Source of the DNA: an uncultured Bacteroidales bacterium
GTDB taxonomy: Bacteria > Bacteroidota > Bacteroidia > Bacteroidales > JAUNSR01
DNA: 52,416 bases
Direction: 5' to 3'
NCBI GenBank assembly: GCA_947074145.1
Contig: CAMTOJ010000022.1
Coordinates: 1 to 52,416 of the forward strand
The notes under the pieces are model-generated. The model was not told where the DNA came from. It did no database searches and saw nothing but the letters and a program-made list of their open reading frames with translations. The position numbers and the translations under genes were made by a program. Shown here one piece after another: positions 8,014-18,477 of the stretch. Position 1 is the stretch's first letter, and each line of letters starts with the position of its first letter.

Positions 8014-9873
8014 TTATTTGATAATCTTATATCCTTTATTACCAATTCTTATTATATAAAGTCCAGGTTCAAAATTTTCAATTGAAATATTCATTTCTCT
8101 ATTTGAAGATAAAGAAGAATAAATTGATGAACCAGATAAAGAGTAAATATTAACAGGTGTCTTATCTGTTATGCCTGTTATACACAATATATTTTCATCT
8201 ATATATATATTAGGTGAAATCTCCTGGGTTTCTATCGAAGTAAATATCATCTGAGAGAAGGATATATTAGGACGAATATAGAATGAAAGACCTTTTTTTA
8301 TGTCATATAATTCAGCCATTAGTTCATCCGTATTATACCACACCTGTGACATTCCAAGATTATCAGATCCATATTCATTCAATTTTGCGTAAGCAGAAGT
8401 GAGTTTATCATTTCTAAGATATCCTGCAATTGAAAAAATTGCACCTCTGGAAGAGAAACTAAATGAATTACTGTTTTTAACAATATTAATATCGTTATCT
8501 ATTTCAATAGCAATAAAATAATTGCCGGTTACTTCAATAGGTTCTTTAAATTCAACAGTTCTTGTATCAACAGTATAGTCTAACTCGTCATAATTGATTT
8601 TCACATCATCTTCTCCGATAACATTATAAATCGCATCTGTAAACTTCCCTAAAATATTATTATCATCCGGATATCCGTCTTTCTCTGCATAAATAGTAAC
8701 TGAAATATTTTTATCTCTATTAGAACTAGTCATATAATATTCCTGCAAATCAAAAGATATGGAATTTATTTTTGCAGTTACATTATCGGGCATTTCATAT
8801 TTTTCAGCTATTGAATAATAATATCTATTAACACCATTTACATGTCCGCAAAGAGATCTTGAACTTTCAACTGAAACAGTATTATCTGAATAAGTTAGGT
8901 TAGAGATCTGATCAGAAAAAGCATTCTCTCCTATTATTGAGATATTAAAATCTTTTATTTGTGTAGCAGAAGATGTCGAATTTAAAGAAGTGAAAGAAAC
9001 TGTATGTATACCAGATTTATCGTAAGAAACTTCTACGTCCTTTTCGTCAAATTCCGAAGGTGTACCACCTGTCACCCAACTATAACTATCGGCATAATCA
9101 GCTTTTCCGAAGAAACTTAATTTTTGTCCGGGAAAAAGATAAATAAGTTCGGATTCTTTATTCTTCGGATTTGTAGAATAAACACCTCCTGTAAATGAAA
9201 AATCCGCTGTTACCGCAGGATCATCCATCGTGTAAATTTCGAAATTGTCAAGCATAACGAAACATTCTACATTTGAGATACTTATTCCAATATAATAAAC
9301 ATCGGTTTCTTGTGGGGTAAAATTCATTTTGACTTTTGTCCAACAATAATCGTCTTCTCCCCAAGAATCAGGAATTATCTCAGTTCTATTATCTGTAGAT
9401 GAATGATCAGGAAAAATACGTTCAGAGAAATTCTCTATGGTTGTGTGAGAATCCATAGTTGTTGTAACTCCATAAGAAAAAGATATATCAATATTTCCTT
9501 TGTCAACATCATTATTATATGAGAAAAGATAACATTCCAGATAGTATTTTTTCCCGGCTTCAAAATTCAGATTATTGGTATATGTTGTCAATATCTGATT
9601 TTGAGATGTCTTTGTATGATAAAAGGTTTTTGAGCCGGAAAACGGTTCTGCATAGTTATTAAATCCGCTTACTCTTAAACCATCTTGATACTCATTTTTC
9701 GAAACTATTACGGTCCCATTATTAACATCCTGAGACCAACCATCAGGAATAGCCTCATTAGATAACTTATCAAAATTTTCAAAACACAACACCTCTTTAG
9801 CATCTTCAGCAAAAGTGGGTGTAAATAAACACAGCGATAATGCTGAAATCAAAATGTAATTTTTCTTTTTCAT
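8014..9873 (-). CDS. Secreted beta-sandwich protein with T9SS type A sorting domain (paralogue 2)
   Basis: The 619-residue protein has a signal peptide (residues 1-22, cut after TFA) and an N-terminal jelly-roll region (about 28-215, with FENFDKLSNEAIPDGW and VMLDNFEIY, the layout of choice-of-anchor domains). A PKD-like domain follows (about 222-315, GIHTVSFTSLNS), then a second beta-sandwich (about 330-540) and a C-terminal Por secretion tail (about 555-619, ending PGLYIIRIGNKGYKIIK). It should cross the outer membrane through the T9SS and be anchored or released at the surface. It is clearly paralogous to the 598-residue protein at 18478-20274. As the last gene behind DUF4302, with a 78-bp gap and no stem-loop, it probably belongs to the SusCD operon. 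The binding target is unknown. Confidence 0.82.
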   Translation of the reverse strand: MKKKNYILISALSLCLFTPTFAEDAKEVLCFENFDKLSNEAIPDGWSQDVNNGTVIVSKNEYQDGLRVSGFNNYAEPFSGSKTFYHTKTSQNQILTTYTNNLNFEAGKKYYLECYLFSYNNDVDKGNIDISFSYGVTTTMDSHTTIENFSERIFPDHSSTDNRTEIIPDSWGEDDYCWTKVKMNFTPQETDVYYIGISISNVECFVMLDNFEIYTMDDPAVTADFSFTGGVYSTNPKNKESELIYLFPGQKLSFFGKADYADSYSWVTGGTPSEFDEKDVEVSYDKSGIHTVSFTSLNSTSSATQIKDFNISIIGENAFSDQISNLTYSDNTVSVESSRSLCGHVNGVNRYYYSIAEKYEMPDNVTAKINSISFDLQEYYMTSSNRDKNISVTIYAEKDGYPDDNNILGKFTDAIYNVIGEDDVKINYDELDYTVDTRTVEFKEPIEVTGNYFIAIEIDNDINIVKNSNSFSFSSRGAIFSIAGYLRNDKLTSAYAKLNEYGSDNLGMSQVWYNTDELMAELYDIKKGLSFYIRPNISFSQMIFTSIETQEISPNIYIDENILCITGITDKTPVNIYSLSGSSIYSSLSSNREMNISIENFEPGLYIIRIGNKGYKIIK

Positions 9874-9951
9874 AACTCAATAATTTTAAAAGCAATACTT
9901 AATCCATATCTGTATTTCAATTGACCTTAAATATTTATAATAATGTTTGTC

Positions 9952-11226
9952 TTACTGTCTTTCTAGAGTAAACCAAAATCTCTCAGGATTGGCTGAATGA
10001 CGTAGAGTCAGCTCTGCAGGAAATTTACTATTGTCGTAACTCAGAATATAAGGATCCTCACTACTTATGGAACTAAGAAAGGATTCCATATATTTCATAT
10101 AAAAAAATCTGGCCATATCATCTCCCCCATATTCAAATAAAACGACTAGCTCATCGGGATTATCTGTCGTTTTATAATCCATATAGAAAATAGCCGGATA
10201 TGTCACCTTTTCAACATTACTATAACTATAAATAAGAAATGATCTCGAACGACTGCGAAAAGCAGCAAGAAGGAGTTCTTCATTTTCCTGTTCGAATATA
10301 TTTGTCACCGATCTTGACCATAACGTACCTAGTCTTGATGAGGCTTTGTTTTCATTCCAATACCAGACATTTGATTTCTTCACAAAAGCTTCACCAAGTG
10401 GCATATTATCGATGTATATAAGAGGATCGTTATCTGATATTAATTTCTCACCATCGGAAGAGAGTGAAAAATCTTTTATTTGCTTCCCATTGATAATTAT
10501 TGAAGATCTGAATGACAATCCTTTTTCGGTATATGTATATGCCATTCCATCTTTGGAGAATTCAATATCCTGATCGATTTCAAATGTCAGATAACGACCA
10601 ATATCTGAACTTTCATTCATCATAATTATATTTTCGCCCACATTCAACCTCATCGTAAATCCGGGAAAAGAGTTAGCAACTATCTCTCTGGCATCATTTA
10701 TTTTAGTCCAACTTTCTTCATTTCCAAGTTTTCTTAATAACATCTTGTATCCTCGTTTCTTTCCTTTCACCCATATTGAATCAGAGGTAACAGACTGAAA
10801 AATAAATTCATAATCACCTTCATAACCTTTACCATCTGGTGAGGGATCACAAAAAGAATGTAATACTTTGTTATAGGTATCAAAGCTCAATACCGGCCCT
10901 TGATCAGCTTTTAGCTGATAAAGGCTTTCCGAATACCCGTTTTCAAGATCTCCACATAACATATTCTCAGGATATATGCGAACTTTTTTATTTTCAGAAA
11001 ATTCCATCATCAATAAAAAGCCTCCATATTGTTCTTCATTTGGAAAATATTCCATCAACCATTTTCCTTCCCCATCTTTGAGAATTTCATCATATTTTTT
11101 CAAATAATCGACCACTCTGTCTTCAGAGTTAATAGAAAGGTCATCGCTTTGACAAGAGATAAAACCAAAAGATAAACAGAATGAAAAGGCTATATATTTA
11201 ATTTTTTTAGTAATCATAATCTCCAT
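9952..11226 (-). CDS. DUF4302 domain lipoprotein
   Basis: The 424-residue protein begins with a lipoprotein signal: from the second ATG (codon 4, at 11217) a hydrophobic run leads to the lipobox FISC. The mature part opens with SEDRVVDYLKKYDEIL and GKWLMEYFP, the pattern of DUF4302 lipoproteins, which usually accompany SusC/SusD pairs and HExxH lipoproteins in Bacteroidetes. The first ATG lies inside the 3' end of the upstream gene (20-bp overlap); starting at 11217 keeps an 11-bp overlap and gives a more normal signal peptide. Its role is unknown; an accessory surface lipoprotein of the importer is a reasonable inference. Confidence 0.82.
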   Translation of the reverse strand: MEIMITKKIKYIAFSFCLSFGFISCQSDDLSINSEDRVVDYLKKYDEILKDGEGKWLMEYFPNEEQYGGFLLMMEFSENKKVRIYPENMLCGDLENGYSESLYQLKADQGPVLSFDTYNKVLHSFCDPSPDGKGYEGDYEFIFQSVTSDSIWVKGKKRGYKMLLRKLGNEESWTKINDAREIVANSFPGFTMRLNVGENIIMMNESSDIGRYLTFEIDQDIEFSKDGMAYTYTEKGLSFRSSIIINGKQIKDFSLSSDGEKLISDNDPLIYIDNMPLGEAFVKKSNVWYWNENKASSRLGTLWSRSVTNIFEQENEELLLAAFRSRSRSFLIYSYSNVEKVTYPAIFYMDYKTTDNPDELVVLFEYGGDDMARFFYMKYMESFLSSISSEDPYILSYDNSKFPAELTLRHSANPERFWFTLERQ

Positions 11227-12103
11227 CTTTTAATATTATTTCCAACTCTTCTGAACGTCTGTCTATTATCTCCTTTAACTGATCAATATCTATTTCCCAT
11301 GCAGTAAACAACCACTCTTTAACAATATCGAATTTTTCCTCTATTTTACTTCGTCCATTTTCTCCTGCTTTTTCCAGCATATTATTCCAATATTCTTTTG
11401 GTTTTATGAGGTAATTGGCAATTATCTCAACGAAATCTTCCTGACAACTCATCCCTCCATAACTCGACACAAATCCAAGTTTCCATGACTGCTCTAAAGT
11501 TCTGTTTTGCCATCCTGTAGAAGAATAATCTCCCGATGTAATTTCATTAAATTCTACCGGATAATTTTTCTTTTGATGAAGAATGTGAGCAAACTCATGA
11601 TGCATGGTTCCAAAATAATATTCGTTTAGAAGGTCAATATTTGTAGGATCGACTGAGTTAACTTTATAAAGCAAAACCTTTATACCCCCTTCTGCTGTAC
11701 CTAATACTTCTGTTCCGGAAGATGAGTTTATAGCAGAGGAACCAATTAACTGAATAATTTTAGGGGCATGACTACGCATAAAATCCTTGTTTCTACCTGT
11801 TGGATCAAAAAGCTCATCATAAGATTCAAGCCATAGTTTTTTGACAATAAATGCCATTTGTTCAGATTTTCCCATTTCGGCAGGGATAAGATTATATGAG
11901 AAATCGCCTTCACTATCATCAAAATGATATTTGAATTCAATATTATATTCTTTTACATAATTCTCAAGAAGCCATTTATCAAACTCATTCCTCTGCGGCG
12001 ATGATGTATCGAAGTTTGATCCAGAAAGTTCCTCTTCGTTACATCCGGAAAAAAGACAGACACTAAATGCCATCAACAGTATATATATTATTTTATTCAT
12101 CAT
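11207..12103 (-). CDS. Substrate-import-associated zinc metallohydrolase lipoprotein (HExxH)
   Basis: This 298-residue lipoprotein has lipobox LFSGC with lipidated C21. MHHEFAHILH contains HExxH (H169, E170, H173); SCQEDFVEIIA, about 50 residues on, offers the likely third zinc ligand (E222 or E226). This matches the lipoprotein family known for sitting beside SusC/SusD genes and named for substrate import (TIGR04549 type). It is expected on the outer membrane, where it could cut peptide or other amide bonds before uptake. Its gene follows susD after 8 bp and overlaps the DUF4302 gene, so translation is probably coupled. Its true substrate is not known. Confidence 0.87.
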   Translation of the reverse strand: MMNKIIYILLMAFSVCLFSGCNEEELSGSNFDTSSPQRNEFDKWLLENYVKEYNIEFKYHFDDSEGDFSYNLIPAEMGKSEQMAFIVKKLWLESYDELFDPTGRNKDFMRSHAPKIIQLIGSSAINSSSGTEVLGTAEGGIKVLLYKVNSVDPTNIDLLNEYYFGTMHHEFAHILHQKKNYPVEFNEITSGDYSSTGWQNRTLEQSWKLGFVSSYGGMSCQEDFVEIIANYLIKPKEYWNNMLEKAGENGRSKIEEKFDIVKEWLFTAWEIDIDQLKEIIDRRSEELEIILKDGDYDY

Positions 12104-12111
12104 AATTGTTT

Positions 12112-13629
12112 TTATCTTGGATTAGCAATCATACCGGCACTTATTACATCTGCTGGAATTTGTACCGCTCTTCTTAAGTCGGTTATAGTTAATATATCAT
12201 CGTTTTGACCATGAATATTATGCACAATCTCTATCCCGAATCTTTTTATGTCAAACCATCTTAATCCCTCATGAAGAGTTTCACAGCGACGAAAATTAAG
12301 GACACAGTGTATGAAGTTTGTTTGTTTTCCATCTTCTATCAGAAATCCTGGATTAAGCATAGGTTTGATTATAATATCAGCTTTAGAATAATAACTTTCA
12401 ATATAAGATTCAGTCAAATCCGGAGCTTCTTCAGTTGTATGCGATCTATACCACATTGAAAGGTCGTTTGTGGCTTCTGTATAATTTTTCAGCATTACAT
12501 TGGCTTCTGCTCTGCATAAAAGTGTTTCATCTGTTGTGAACACAGTATTTACTATATTAAGATATCCGGTACCAGCCATAATATCATTATATTGAAGAAA
12601 CCCATGTAATTTAGGATAAAATGCATACTGTTCTTTTCCGTAAATTTTATCTCCGGGAATAAAATAAAGAGAATTGAACCATGGTCCCGGCCCCCATAAT
12701 GTCTCTTCGAGCTTATCCATGTTATGTGCATATCGACAGTATGCAGCTTTAGTATGATTATAATTCCACATAGAAACAGCTGGCATAAGTAAAAGATTAC
12801 ATTTAAGATTCTCTTTTACATAAGCGATACCACAATCTGAGGAAGATGCATATTGTTTATATGACTCCTGATCACGTAGAGTTTTTGATGGAGAAGTTCC
12901 TAAAGAAAGTGTAGCATATCTTACTGCTTGTTCATAACTTTCATAGTAAAGATTGAATCTGGCAGCAAAAGCATAGGCCGCTTTCTGATTGAAATGATAT
13001 TTAATGGCAGCGGTCTTATATGCCAAATCATTAATAAGAGGCAAACCCTCTTCTATATCTTTATTTATTTTATCATATATTTTTTCCACTGTTTCTCTGT
13101 CATATTCCACCAGAACCGTTTTTTCAGGTGTAGTAACATATGGTATCCCAAGATTGGTATTTGGTTTTATTGAATTATAATGTTGACAGAAAACGTTAAC
13201 TAAAATAAAATGACAATATGCACGACATATTAAGGCCTCACCTTTATATGGTAAAAGAGATTTATCATCAGGGTGCTTATCTATATACTCAAGAGCATGA
13301 TTAGCAGCTGCAATGGCTTTGTAAAAACCATCCCATAATGCCTGTGGTGTGTCTTGTTGATTATCGGAAAAAACATCCCATAGATAAGCTTCATCGACGC
13401 TTTTATCATATGAATTAAAAAGTGGTCCGTTATCTGCAACATTATCTGACATAAGTTCAGTCATCTGAACATATGTAACGGTAGGATATGCAGATACCAA
13501 CAATTGAGCGACTTTCTCCTTTGACGTAAGTTCAGTTCTATTATCAGGTAATGTATCTAGAAAGTTATCACATGATGAAACTACGGATACGAGTATCGCA
13601 ATAAATATATATAATGTATATTTTCTCAT
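12112..13629 (-). CDS. RagB/SusD-family surface substrate-binding lipoprotein
   Basis: The 505-residue protein has a lipoprotein signal with lipobox VSSC (C20), followed by DNFLDTLPDNRTEL, the classical start of mature SusD proteins. The helical TPR-like scaffold is evident (RAYCHFILVNVF, YAFAARFNLY), and the C-terminus has NFRRCETLHEGLRWFDIKRFG, the usual SusD closing motif. SusD proteins form the lid of the SusC channel on the cell surface. Its gene starts one base after the end of susC. The lack of glycoside hydrolases nearby and the HExxH partner suggest a protein- or peptide-derived ligand rather than a glycan (inference). Confidence 0.92.
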   Translation of the reverse strand: MRKYTLYIFIAILVSVVSSCDNFLDTLPDNRTELTSKEKVAQLLVSAYPTVTYVQMTELMSDNVADNGPLFNSYDKSVDEAYLWDVFSDNQQDTPQALWDGFYKAIAAANHALEYIDKHPDDKSLLPYKGEALICRAYCHFILVNVFCQHYNSIKPNTNLGIPYVTTPEKTVLVEYDRETVEKIYDKINKDIEEGLPLINDLAYKTAAIKYHFNQKAAYAFAARFNLYYESYEQAVRYATLSLGTSPSKTLRDQESYKQYASSSDCGIAYVKENLKCNLLLMPAVSMWNYNHTKAAYCRYAHNMDKLEETLWGPGPWFNSLYFIPGDKIYGKEQYAFYPKLHGFLQYNDIMAGTGYLNIVNTVFTTDETLLCRAEANVMLKNYTEATNDLSMWYRSHTTEEAPDLTESYIESYYSKADIIIKPMLNPGFLIEDGKQTNFIHCVLNFRRCETLHEGLRWFDIKRFGIEIVHNIHGQNDDILTITDLRRAVQIPADVISAGMIANPR

Positions 13630-13630
13630 A

Positions 13631-16600
13631 TTAAATTCCTAATCTTAGGGTAAATGTGAATTGTTTCGGCATTGGAGTCGAAACACCTCCTGAACGAAAA
13701 AATTCAGGATCCTGTCCGTTTAGTTTTGAATCGGCATAAATCAAAAAAAGATTTGTTGCCTGAAATTTTAATTGTAATGAATTAATCGCCAGATGTTCAA
13801 TCAGGCTTTTACTGAAATCATAAGATAATGAAACCTCTTTCAACCTGATAAAGTCACCTTTAGCTATTCTGACATCAGAATAATTGTACGCATTATATGC
13901 ATAAGATAAATGATTGATATCATGAACCTGACGTTTACTTGCCAGAGTGGGTATATTTGTAAAATATTCATCTCCGGGCACTCTCCATCGTTGTTGAAAC
14001 TCCTTTGGCATGGCATCATAATCGGAATAACTACTTTTAAAGACAGGATCCAATCTAACGACATTTCCAAAAGAGTATGTTATGAACGCATTAAGACGAA
14101 AATTTCCTATTCTAAATGTATTGCCAAAACTCCCTGTAATTGTTGGATCTGTAGGTCCTTCATATTTTAGAAAATCCTTCTTTTGCAACTCCTGAAAATT
14201 TATATCTGTAACTGTGATTATTCCATCTTGATTCAAAAAAGTGGGTAGTCCATCTTCATTAAGGCCCATAAAAGGGATAGAAAATAAAGACCTTACAGGA
14301 TATCCCTCTTCAGCAAAACCAACACCGGAGATAAGACTCATCACTCTTGTCTGAGAATTAAGTTTTGTAATCTCAGTGGCAGATTTAGAAAATATGATAT
14401 CTGTATCCCAGCTGAAGAGTTTTGATACAATATTTTTGGATGATAAGGTCAGTTCATATCCTGTAGATTTCATCGATGCTACATTGGCATATTTAGTTGT
14501 CTGACCACCACTACCCTGCGTTTGTATAAGACCTATCAAATCGAAATTGTTTCGGGTATAATAATCAGCACTTATGTTTATCCTATTACCATAGAAACCA
14601 AGATCAACACCTATATTCATTTCATGTTTTTTCTCATATGTAAGTTCGCTGTTTTCAAGATCTTCTATTTCCAATCCTGATTCTTTTACACCTGCAAAAG
14701 GACGATATGGAGAATAATCGCGATAAACAACTGCTGAATTTGTCACAAATGCAGGTCCTCTGTCTGCCGTAAGGCTATAAGAGCCCTTTAAAGTAAAATG
14801 AGAAAACGCAGGTTTAAATGATTCGAAAAATTCTTCTTCATGCAGATTCCATGCAGCTGCTATATTCCATGTAGGTAGCCATCTTGCACTTCTGGATTTT
14901 CCCAATCTGTTTGACCCTTCATATCTTAAGGTTCCATTCAATGTATATTTACCCATATACGAATAAGTACCCATACCGAAAAAAGCCAAATTTCTTGAGC
15001 GCCTTTCTATATTATAATAATATTGATTGTTCTGCTCAATACCTTGTTTGAATATTGTATAATCGTAAAATGGCACTCCACCATTTTCATATTGATACCC
15101 CCAGCCTCGAGCCCAATACTGAGTTCGATCGGCAGAATTTGCCTCCATTCCACCAAAGAAATTCATAATATGGATATCTCGAAAAGATGTATTATAACTA
15201 ACAGTTCCGCGAAAATCATACCCGATCATCTTATACTCATTTTTATCCAGTATACCACCCTCAGGCAATACTATAATAGGCAAAGAGTTAGGATTGTCCG
15301 GATCTTTATATAATAGAGGATTATTCTCCATTATTGTTGCATCGGCTGCTGCACGATATGCAAGTGATTGGTTGGAATTATCCATTATATTATGTTGTTG
15401 TACTGAAACCTGATATTTCATCGCTCCGATAGCATTTAACTCAAGTCCTTTTAGAGGTTTCCATTTAAGTTCTCCTTGAAACTTAAAATCTGAGACATCA
15501 AGATCAATATAATTTTGTTCTAATTCATTGATAATATTAAAAGGGGCATAATTTCTGGTATAATAACTTAAATCCCCATCTTCTCGTATTGAAAGTGTTC
15601 TTGAGGTATTAAGAGCATAACTATACGGATTAATGTCAAAGTCTCTTCTCACTTCACCACTAACAACATTCATCTCTTGGCTAATAGTTCCCGGAGCTTT
15701 CTGATTCCTATATGATGCATTAGATAGTAAAGTTATTGTTACACCCTTGAAAATATCAAATACTCCATTTACATTGGCAGTATATCTTTTTACAGAACTT
15801 GACAATGTCCAACCCGGATCATTAAGTATACTCAAAGAGGTATAATAACTTGAACGTTCGCTACCGGAACTAATACTTACAGCATGATTTTGCATTATCG
15901 TATTACGAAAAAGTAAGTCAAACCAATCTGTATTTCTTAATTCTGCCTCTTGAAGATATGCATTTTTAGATTCATCCGTATTTATCAGACCCCATGTCCC
16001 GGTTGATGCATCATATGTATTTATTAGCTGATACATTTTTCCATAAACACCACTATTTGAAGCTCTATATGTTCCTGCAAAATCAAGCCATCCTTTTTCT
16101 CTCATCTCTTTATAAACCTGCATCTGATCTTTAGAATTAAGTATATTAAAGTTATTATATGATGGTTTGAGTCTTGAAGTAAACTCTCCGGTATAATTAA
16201 TTCGGGTAATACCCTTTTCTCCTCTTTTTGTTGTGATAACAATTACGCCGGCCATTGCTCTTGCTCCATATATAGATGTAGCTGAACCGTCTTTAAGAAT
16301 CTGAAAACTTTCTATATCTTCAGCATTAAGACCTGCTATTGCTGAACTAATCAACGTAACAGCATCTCCCGAAGAAAGATCGTCAGAATCCACTTCAACG
16401 ATATCTTCCATAATAACCCCGTCTACCACCCATAAAGGTTTTGAATTACCATAGATTGATGTAGCACCTCTTACTCGGATTTTTGGAGCAGTTCCGAATG
16501 TTCCTGATAAATTCTGAACCGAAACACCCGCCGAACGACCCTCTAACCCGCGACTGACATCGGCAATACCGTCAAGTCGTGCTTCTGAAGCTTTTATTCG

Positions 16601-17236
16601 ATCTGTAGCACCAGTAAAGAGTCTCTTATCCATTTTAGTCATTCCAGTAACCACAACTTCCTGTAATGTTTTCTCGTCAGAAGTAAGTTTAATCTTATCC
16701 GGTATGGCATTAATCGGATACTCAATCTGTTTCATCCCTATATAAGAAATAACGACAGAGCCTGATCCTATCGGAATACTTAGATTAAATTTTCCGTCAA
16801 AATCAGTAATTGTTCCTTTATCGGGAAACTCTTTGATCTTTACATTAACACCTATGAGAGGTTCTCCGTATTCATCAATTATCATTCCTGAAATACTTTT
16901 GATTTCAGAATCTTTCTTTTTAAATATTCTAATAAACTTATCTTTGCTTTCGAATTCGAGATTCTGTCCATTTAGAATCACTTTCAGCGCATCGGATACA
17001 CTTTTTTCCTTTACCTCTGCTTTAATCTTTCTTTTTAGATCTATTTCACTTACATTAAACCATAATGAGTATCCTGTTTCTGCTTTTAATTCTTCAAGAG
17101 CTTCTTTTACCGTTGTATTATTCCAATTGAACGATAATTTGAGCTCCTGAGCAGAAACCACACCAAGATTTACTAAAAATAAAATCGTAAGAAATAATTT
17201 TGCCCGACCTAATTTATATCTGGTAAACTTATTCAT
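13631..17236 (-). CDS. SusC/RagA-family TonB-linked outer-membrane channel with N-terminal STN domain
   Basis: At 1201 residues this is a full-length SusC protein. In order: signal peptide (1-29), STN domain (about 38-107), carboxypeptidase-regulatory-like beta domain (about 113-185, ISGMIIDEYGEPLIGVNV), a TonB-box-like LQEVVVTGM (about 192), the plug (about 205-340, with PLWVVDGVIMEDI and ILKDGSATSIYGARA) and a 22-strand barrel ending in FTFTLRLGI. The STN domain is the part that contacts a FecR-type anti-sigma factor, and fecR is directly upstream (12-bp gap). The channel should therefore sense its ligand as well as import it with SusD. Confidence 0.95.
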   Translation of the reverse strand: MNKFTRYKLGRAKLFLTILFLVNLGVVSAQELKLSFNWNNTTVKEALEELKAETGYSLWFNVSEIDLKRKIKAEVKEKSVSDALKVILNGQNLEFESKDKFIRIFKKKDSEIKSISGMIIDEYGEPLIGVNVKIKEFPDKGTITDFDGKFNLSIPIGSGSVVISYIGMKQIEYPINAIPDKIKLTSDEKTLQEVVVTGMTKMDKRLFTGATDRIKASEARLDGIADVSRGLEGRSAGVSVQNLSGTFGTAPKIRVRGATSIYGNSKPLWVVDGVIMEDIVEVDSDDLSSGDAVTLISSAIAGLNAEDIESFQILKDGSATSIYGARAMAGVIVITTKRGEKGITRINYTGEFTSRLKPSYNNFNILNSKDQMQVYKEMREKGWLDFAGTYRASNSGVYGKMYQLINTYDASTGTWGLINTDESKNAYLQEAELRNTDWFDLLFRNTIMQNHAVSISSGSERSSYYTSLSILNDPGWTLSSSVKRYTANVNGVFDIFKGVTITLLSNASYRNQKAPGTISQEMNVVSGEVRRDFDINPYSYALNTSRTLSIREDGDLSYYTRNYAPFNIINELEQNYIDLDVSDFKFQGELKWKPLKGLELNAIGAMKYQVSVQQHNIMDNSNQSLAYRAAADATIMENNPLLYKDPDNPNSLPIIVLPEGGILDKNEYKMIGYDFRGTVSYNTSFRDIHIMNFFGGMEANSADRTQYWARGWGYQYENGGVPFYDYTIFKQGIEQNNQYYYNIERRSRNLAFFGMGTYSYMGKYTLNGTLRYEGSNRLGKSRSARWLPTWNIAAAWNLHEEEFFESFKPAFSHFTLKGSYSLTADRGPAFVTNSAVVYRDYSPYRPFAGVKESGLEIEDLENSELTYEKKHEMNIGVDLGFYGNRINISADYYTRNNFDLIGLIQTQGSGGQTTKYANVASMKSTGYELTLSSKNIVSKLFSWDTDIIFSKSATEITKLNSQTRVMSLISGVGFAEEGYPVRSLFSIPFMGLNEDGLPTFLNQDGIITVTDINFQELQKKDFLKYEGPTDPTITGSFGNTFRIGNFRLNAFITYSFGNVVRLDPVFKSSYSDYDAMPKEFQQRWRVPGDEYFTNIPTLASKRQVHDINHLSYAYNAYNYSDVRIAKGDFIRLKEVSLSYDFSKSLIEHLAINSLQLKFQATNLFLIYADSKLNGQDPEFFRSGGVSTPMPKQFTFTLRLGI

Positions 17237-17248
17237 TGATTTTGTCTG

Positions 17249-18343
17249 TTATTTTTTACTTATAAATATTACATTATTCTCTATACGATATCTCAGGTTA
17301 TTATTCATTGCCATTATATCTAATATATCTGTCAATGTCTCGTCATTCCTGAAATCACCATAAAACTTCATTCTTCCCAATTTTTCATCCTCTAATTTTA
17401 TATTTACATTAAACACTCTTTCCAAATCACGAACTATCTGATTGAACGACTCTTCATTAAAGAAGAGTGTATTTCTCAATGTCGTAGTTGGAGTAATAAC
17501 TATTGCTGTATTATTTTCAGTTATCAAACTTCTTTTTTCTTTAATTTCCTCGTTGGCAGGCTCAGTCCATCTGGCATAAATTGATGCATTTACGTTTTTA
17601 ACTGACAAATCTTTATCTTCCTTGTTTACAAAAACTTGCTGATTAGGTTTTAATAAAGCTTGTTTTGTACAAGACAACCTTTCTACATTAAGACTTCCCT
17701 CTACAAGTGTAACACAAGATGATTCATCATCAGAATAAGATTTAAAGTTGAATTTTGTTCCAAGTACTTTAATTTTCACATCTCCAGAATAGATATGAAG
17801 AGGAAGATCTTTGTTTTTAGTTACATCAAAAAATCCTTCTCCATTAAGTTTTATATCTCTATTTGTTATACCAAAATTCTTATTATAGGTCAGATTACTT
17901 CCTGAATTTAACCAAACAACAGTACCATCGGGAAGTGTTACTCTTGACTTCGACCCGTAAGGTATCTCTATGGTCTGGACTAAAGATTCTGCATTTTCTT
18001 TTTTTACCAGATAAAAAGACATCCCTCCCAATCCAAAAAATAGAATGGCTATTGCTATATATTTAAGCAATTCATTTCTATAAAGTTTATTTAATGAAAA
18101 TCTCTTTTTCGGAACAGAGATCTTATTAAGAAAATCGTTGAAAGAGGTTTCTGTATCAGATTGAAATAATCTTTTGTTCTTTTCTATATTAAGTCTTTTG
18201 ATAAGAGAATAGTATCTTATATATATAACTTTATTATTTTCACTTTCATTATACCAATTATCCAATATCTGCAACTCTTGATTGGATATTATTTGTTGAT
18301 ATTGTTTCTCTATGAGATTATATATTTTGTCTTCCTTAATCAT
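17249..18343 (-). CDS. FecR-family anti-sigma factor (with DUF4974)
   Basis: The 364-residue protein has a cytoplasmic N-terminus (1-90) that should bind the sigma factor, one membrane helix (about 91-113), a periplasmic FecR domain (about 125-225, IPYGSKSRVTLPDGTVVWLN) and a C-terminal DUF4974 domain (about 292-362, which contacts the SusC STN domain in this family). It should hold the ECF sigma factor encoded at 20469-21074 until SusC is occupied. Unusually, its gene is separated from the sigma gene by a T9SS cargo gene and a terminator, and it has its own ECF-type promoter copy at 18361-18393. It forms the head of the fecR-susC-susD operon. Confidence 0.93.
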   Translation of the reverse strand: MIKEDKIYNLIEKQYQQIISNQELQILDNWYNESENNKVIYIRYYSLIKRLNIEKNKRLFQSDTETSFNDFLNKISVPKKRFSLNKLYRNELLKYIAIAILFFGLGGMSFYLVKKENAESLVQTIEIPYGSKSRVTLPDGTVVWLNSGSNLTYNKNFGITNRDIKLNGEGFFDVTKNKDLPLHIYSGDVKIKVLGTKFNFKSYSDDESSCVTLVEGSLNVERLSCTKQALLKPNQQVFVNKEDKDLSVKNVNASIYARWTEPANEEIKEKRSLITENNTAIVITPTTTLRNTLFFNEESFNQIVRDLERVFNVNIKLEDEKLGRMKFYGDFRNDETLTDILDIMAMNNNLRYRIENNVIFISKK

Positions 18344-18360
18344 AACTTTAGTTCTTTAAT

Positions 18361-18393
18361 ATAAAGACGTAAATAACAGATTATACGGGTAGT
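18361..18393 (-). promoter_or_regulatory. Probable ECF-sigma promoter upstream of fecR (copy 1)
   Basis: Read on the minus strand this is ACTACCCGTA, nine bases, then ATTTACGTCTTTAT. The same 10 + 9 + 14 arrangement recurs at 20409-20441, with both flanks identical and only the nine-base spacer differing. CGTC fits the classical ECF -10 element, and TACCCG lies 16 bases before it, a normal ECF spacing. A start site about 10-17 bases before the fecR ATG (18343) is implied. Confidence 0.75.
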
Positions 18394-18409
18394 GAATTTC
18401 AATGTTTTC

Positions 18410-18453
18410 TAAAAAAATGCGGTAGATATTTCAGTTGTGAATATCCACCGCAT
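18410..18453 (-). terminator. Intrinsic terminator between the first T9SS cargo gene and fecR
   Basis: A 14-position stem with one mismatch (18417-18430 with 18440-18453) and a 9-base loop is followed on the minus strand by TTTTTTTA. It starts 25 bases after the cargo stop codon (18478) and lies just upstream of promoter copy 1, so the cargo gene and the fecR operon are separate transcripts. Confidence 0.88.
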
Positions 18454-18477
18454 TAGTCACCATAAGTTATCCCTCAA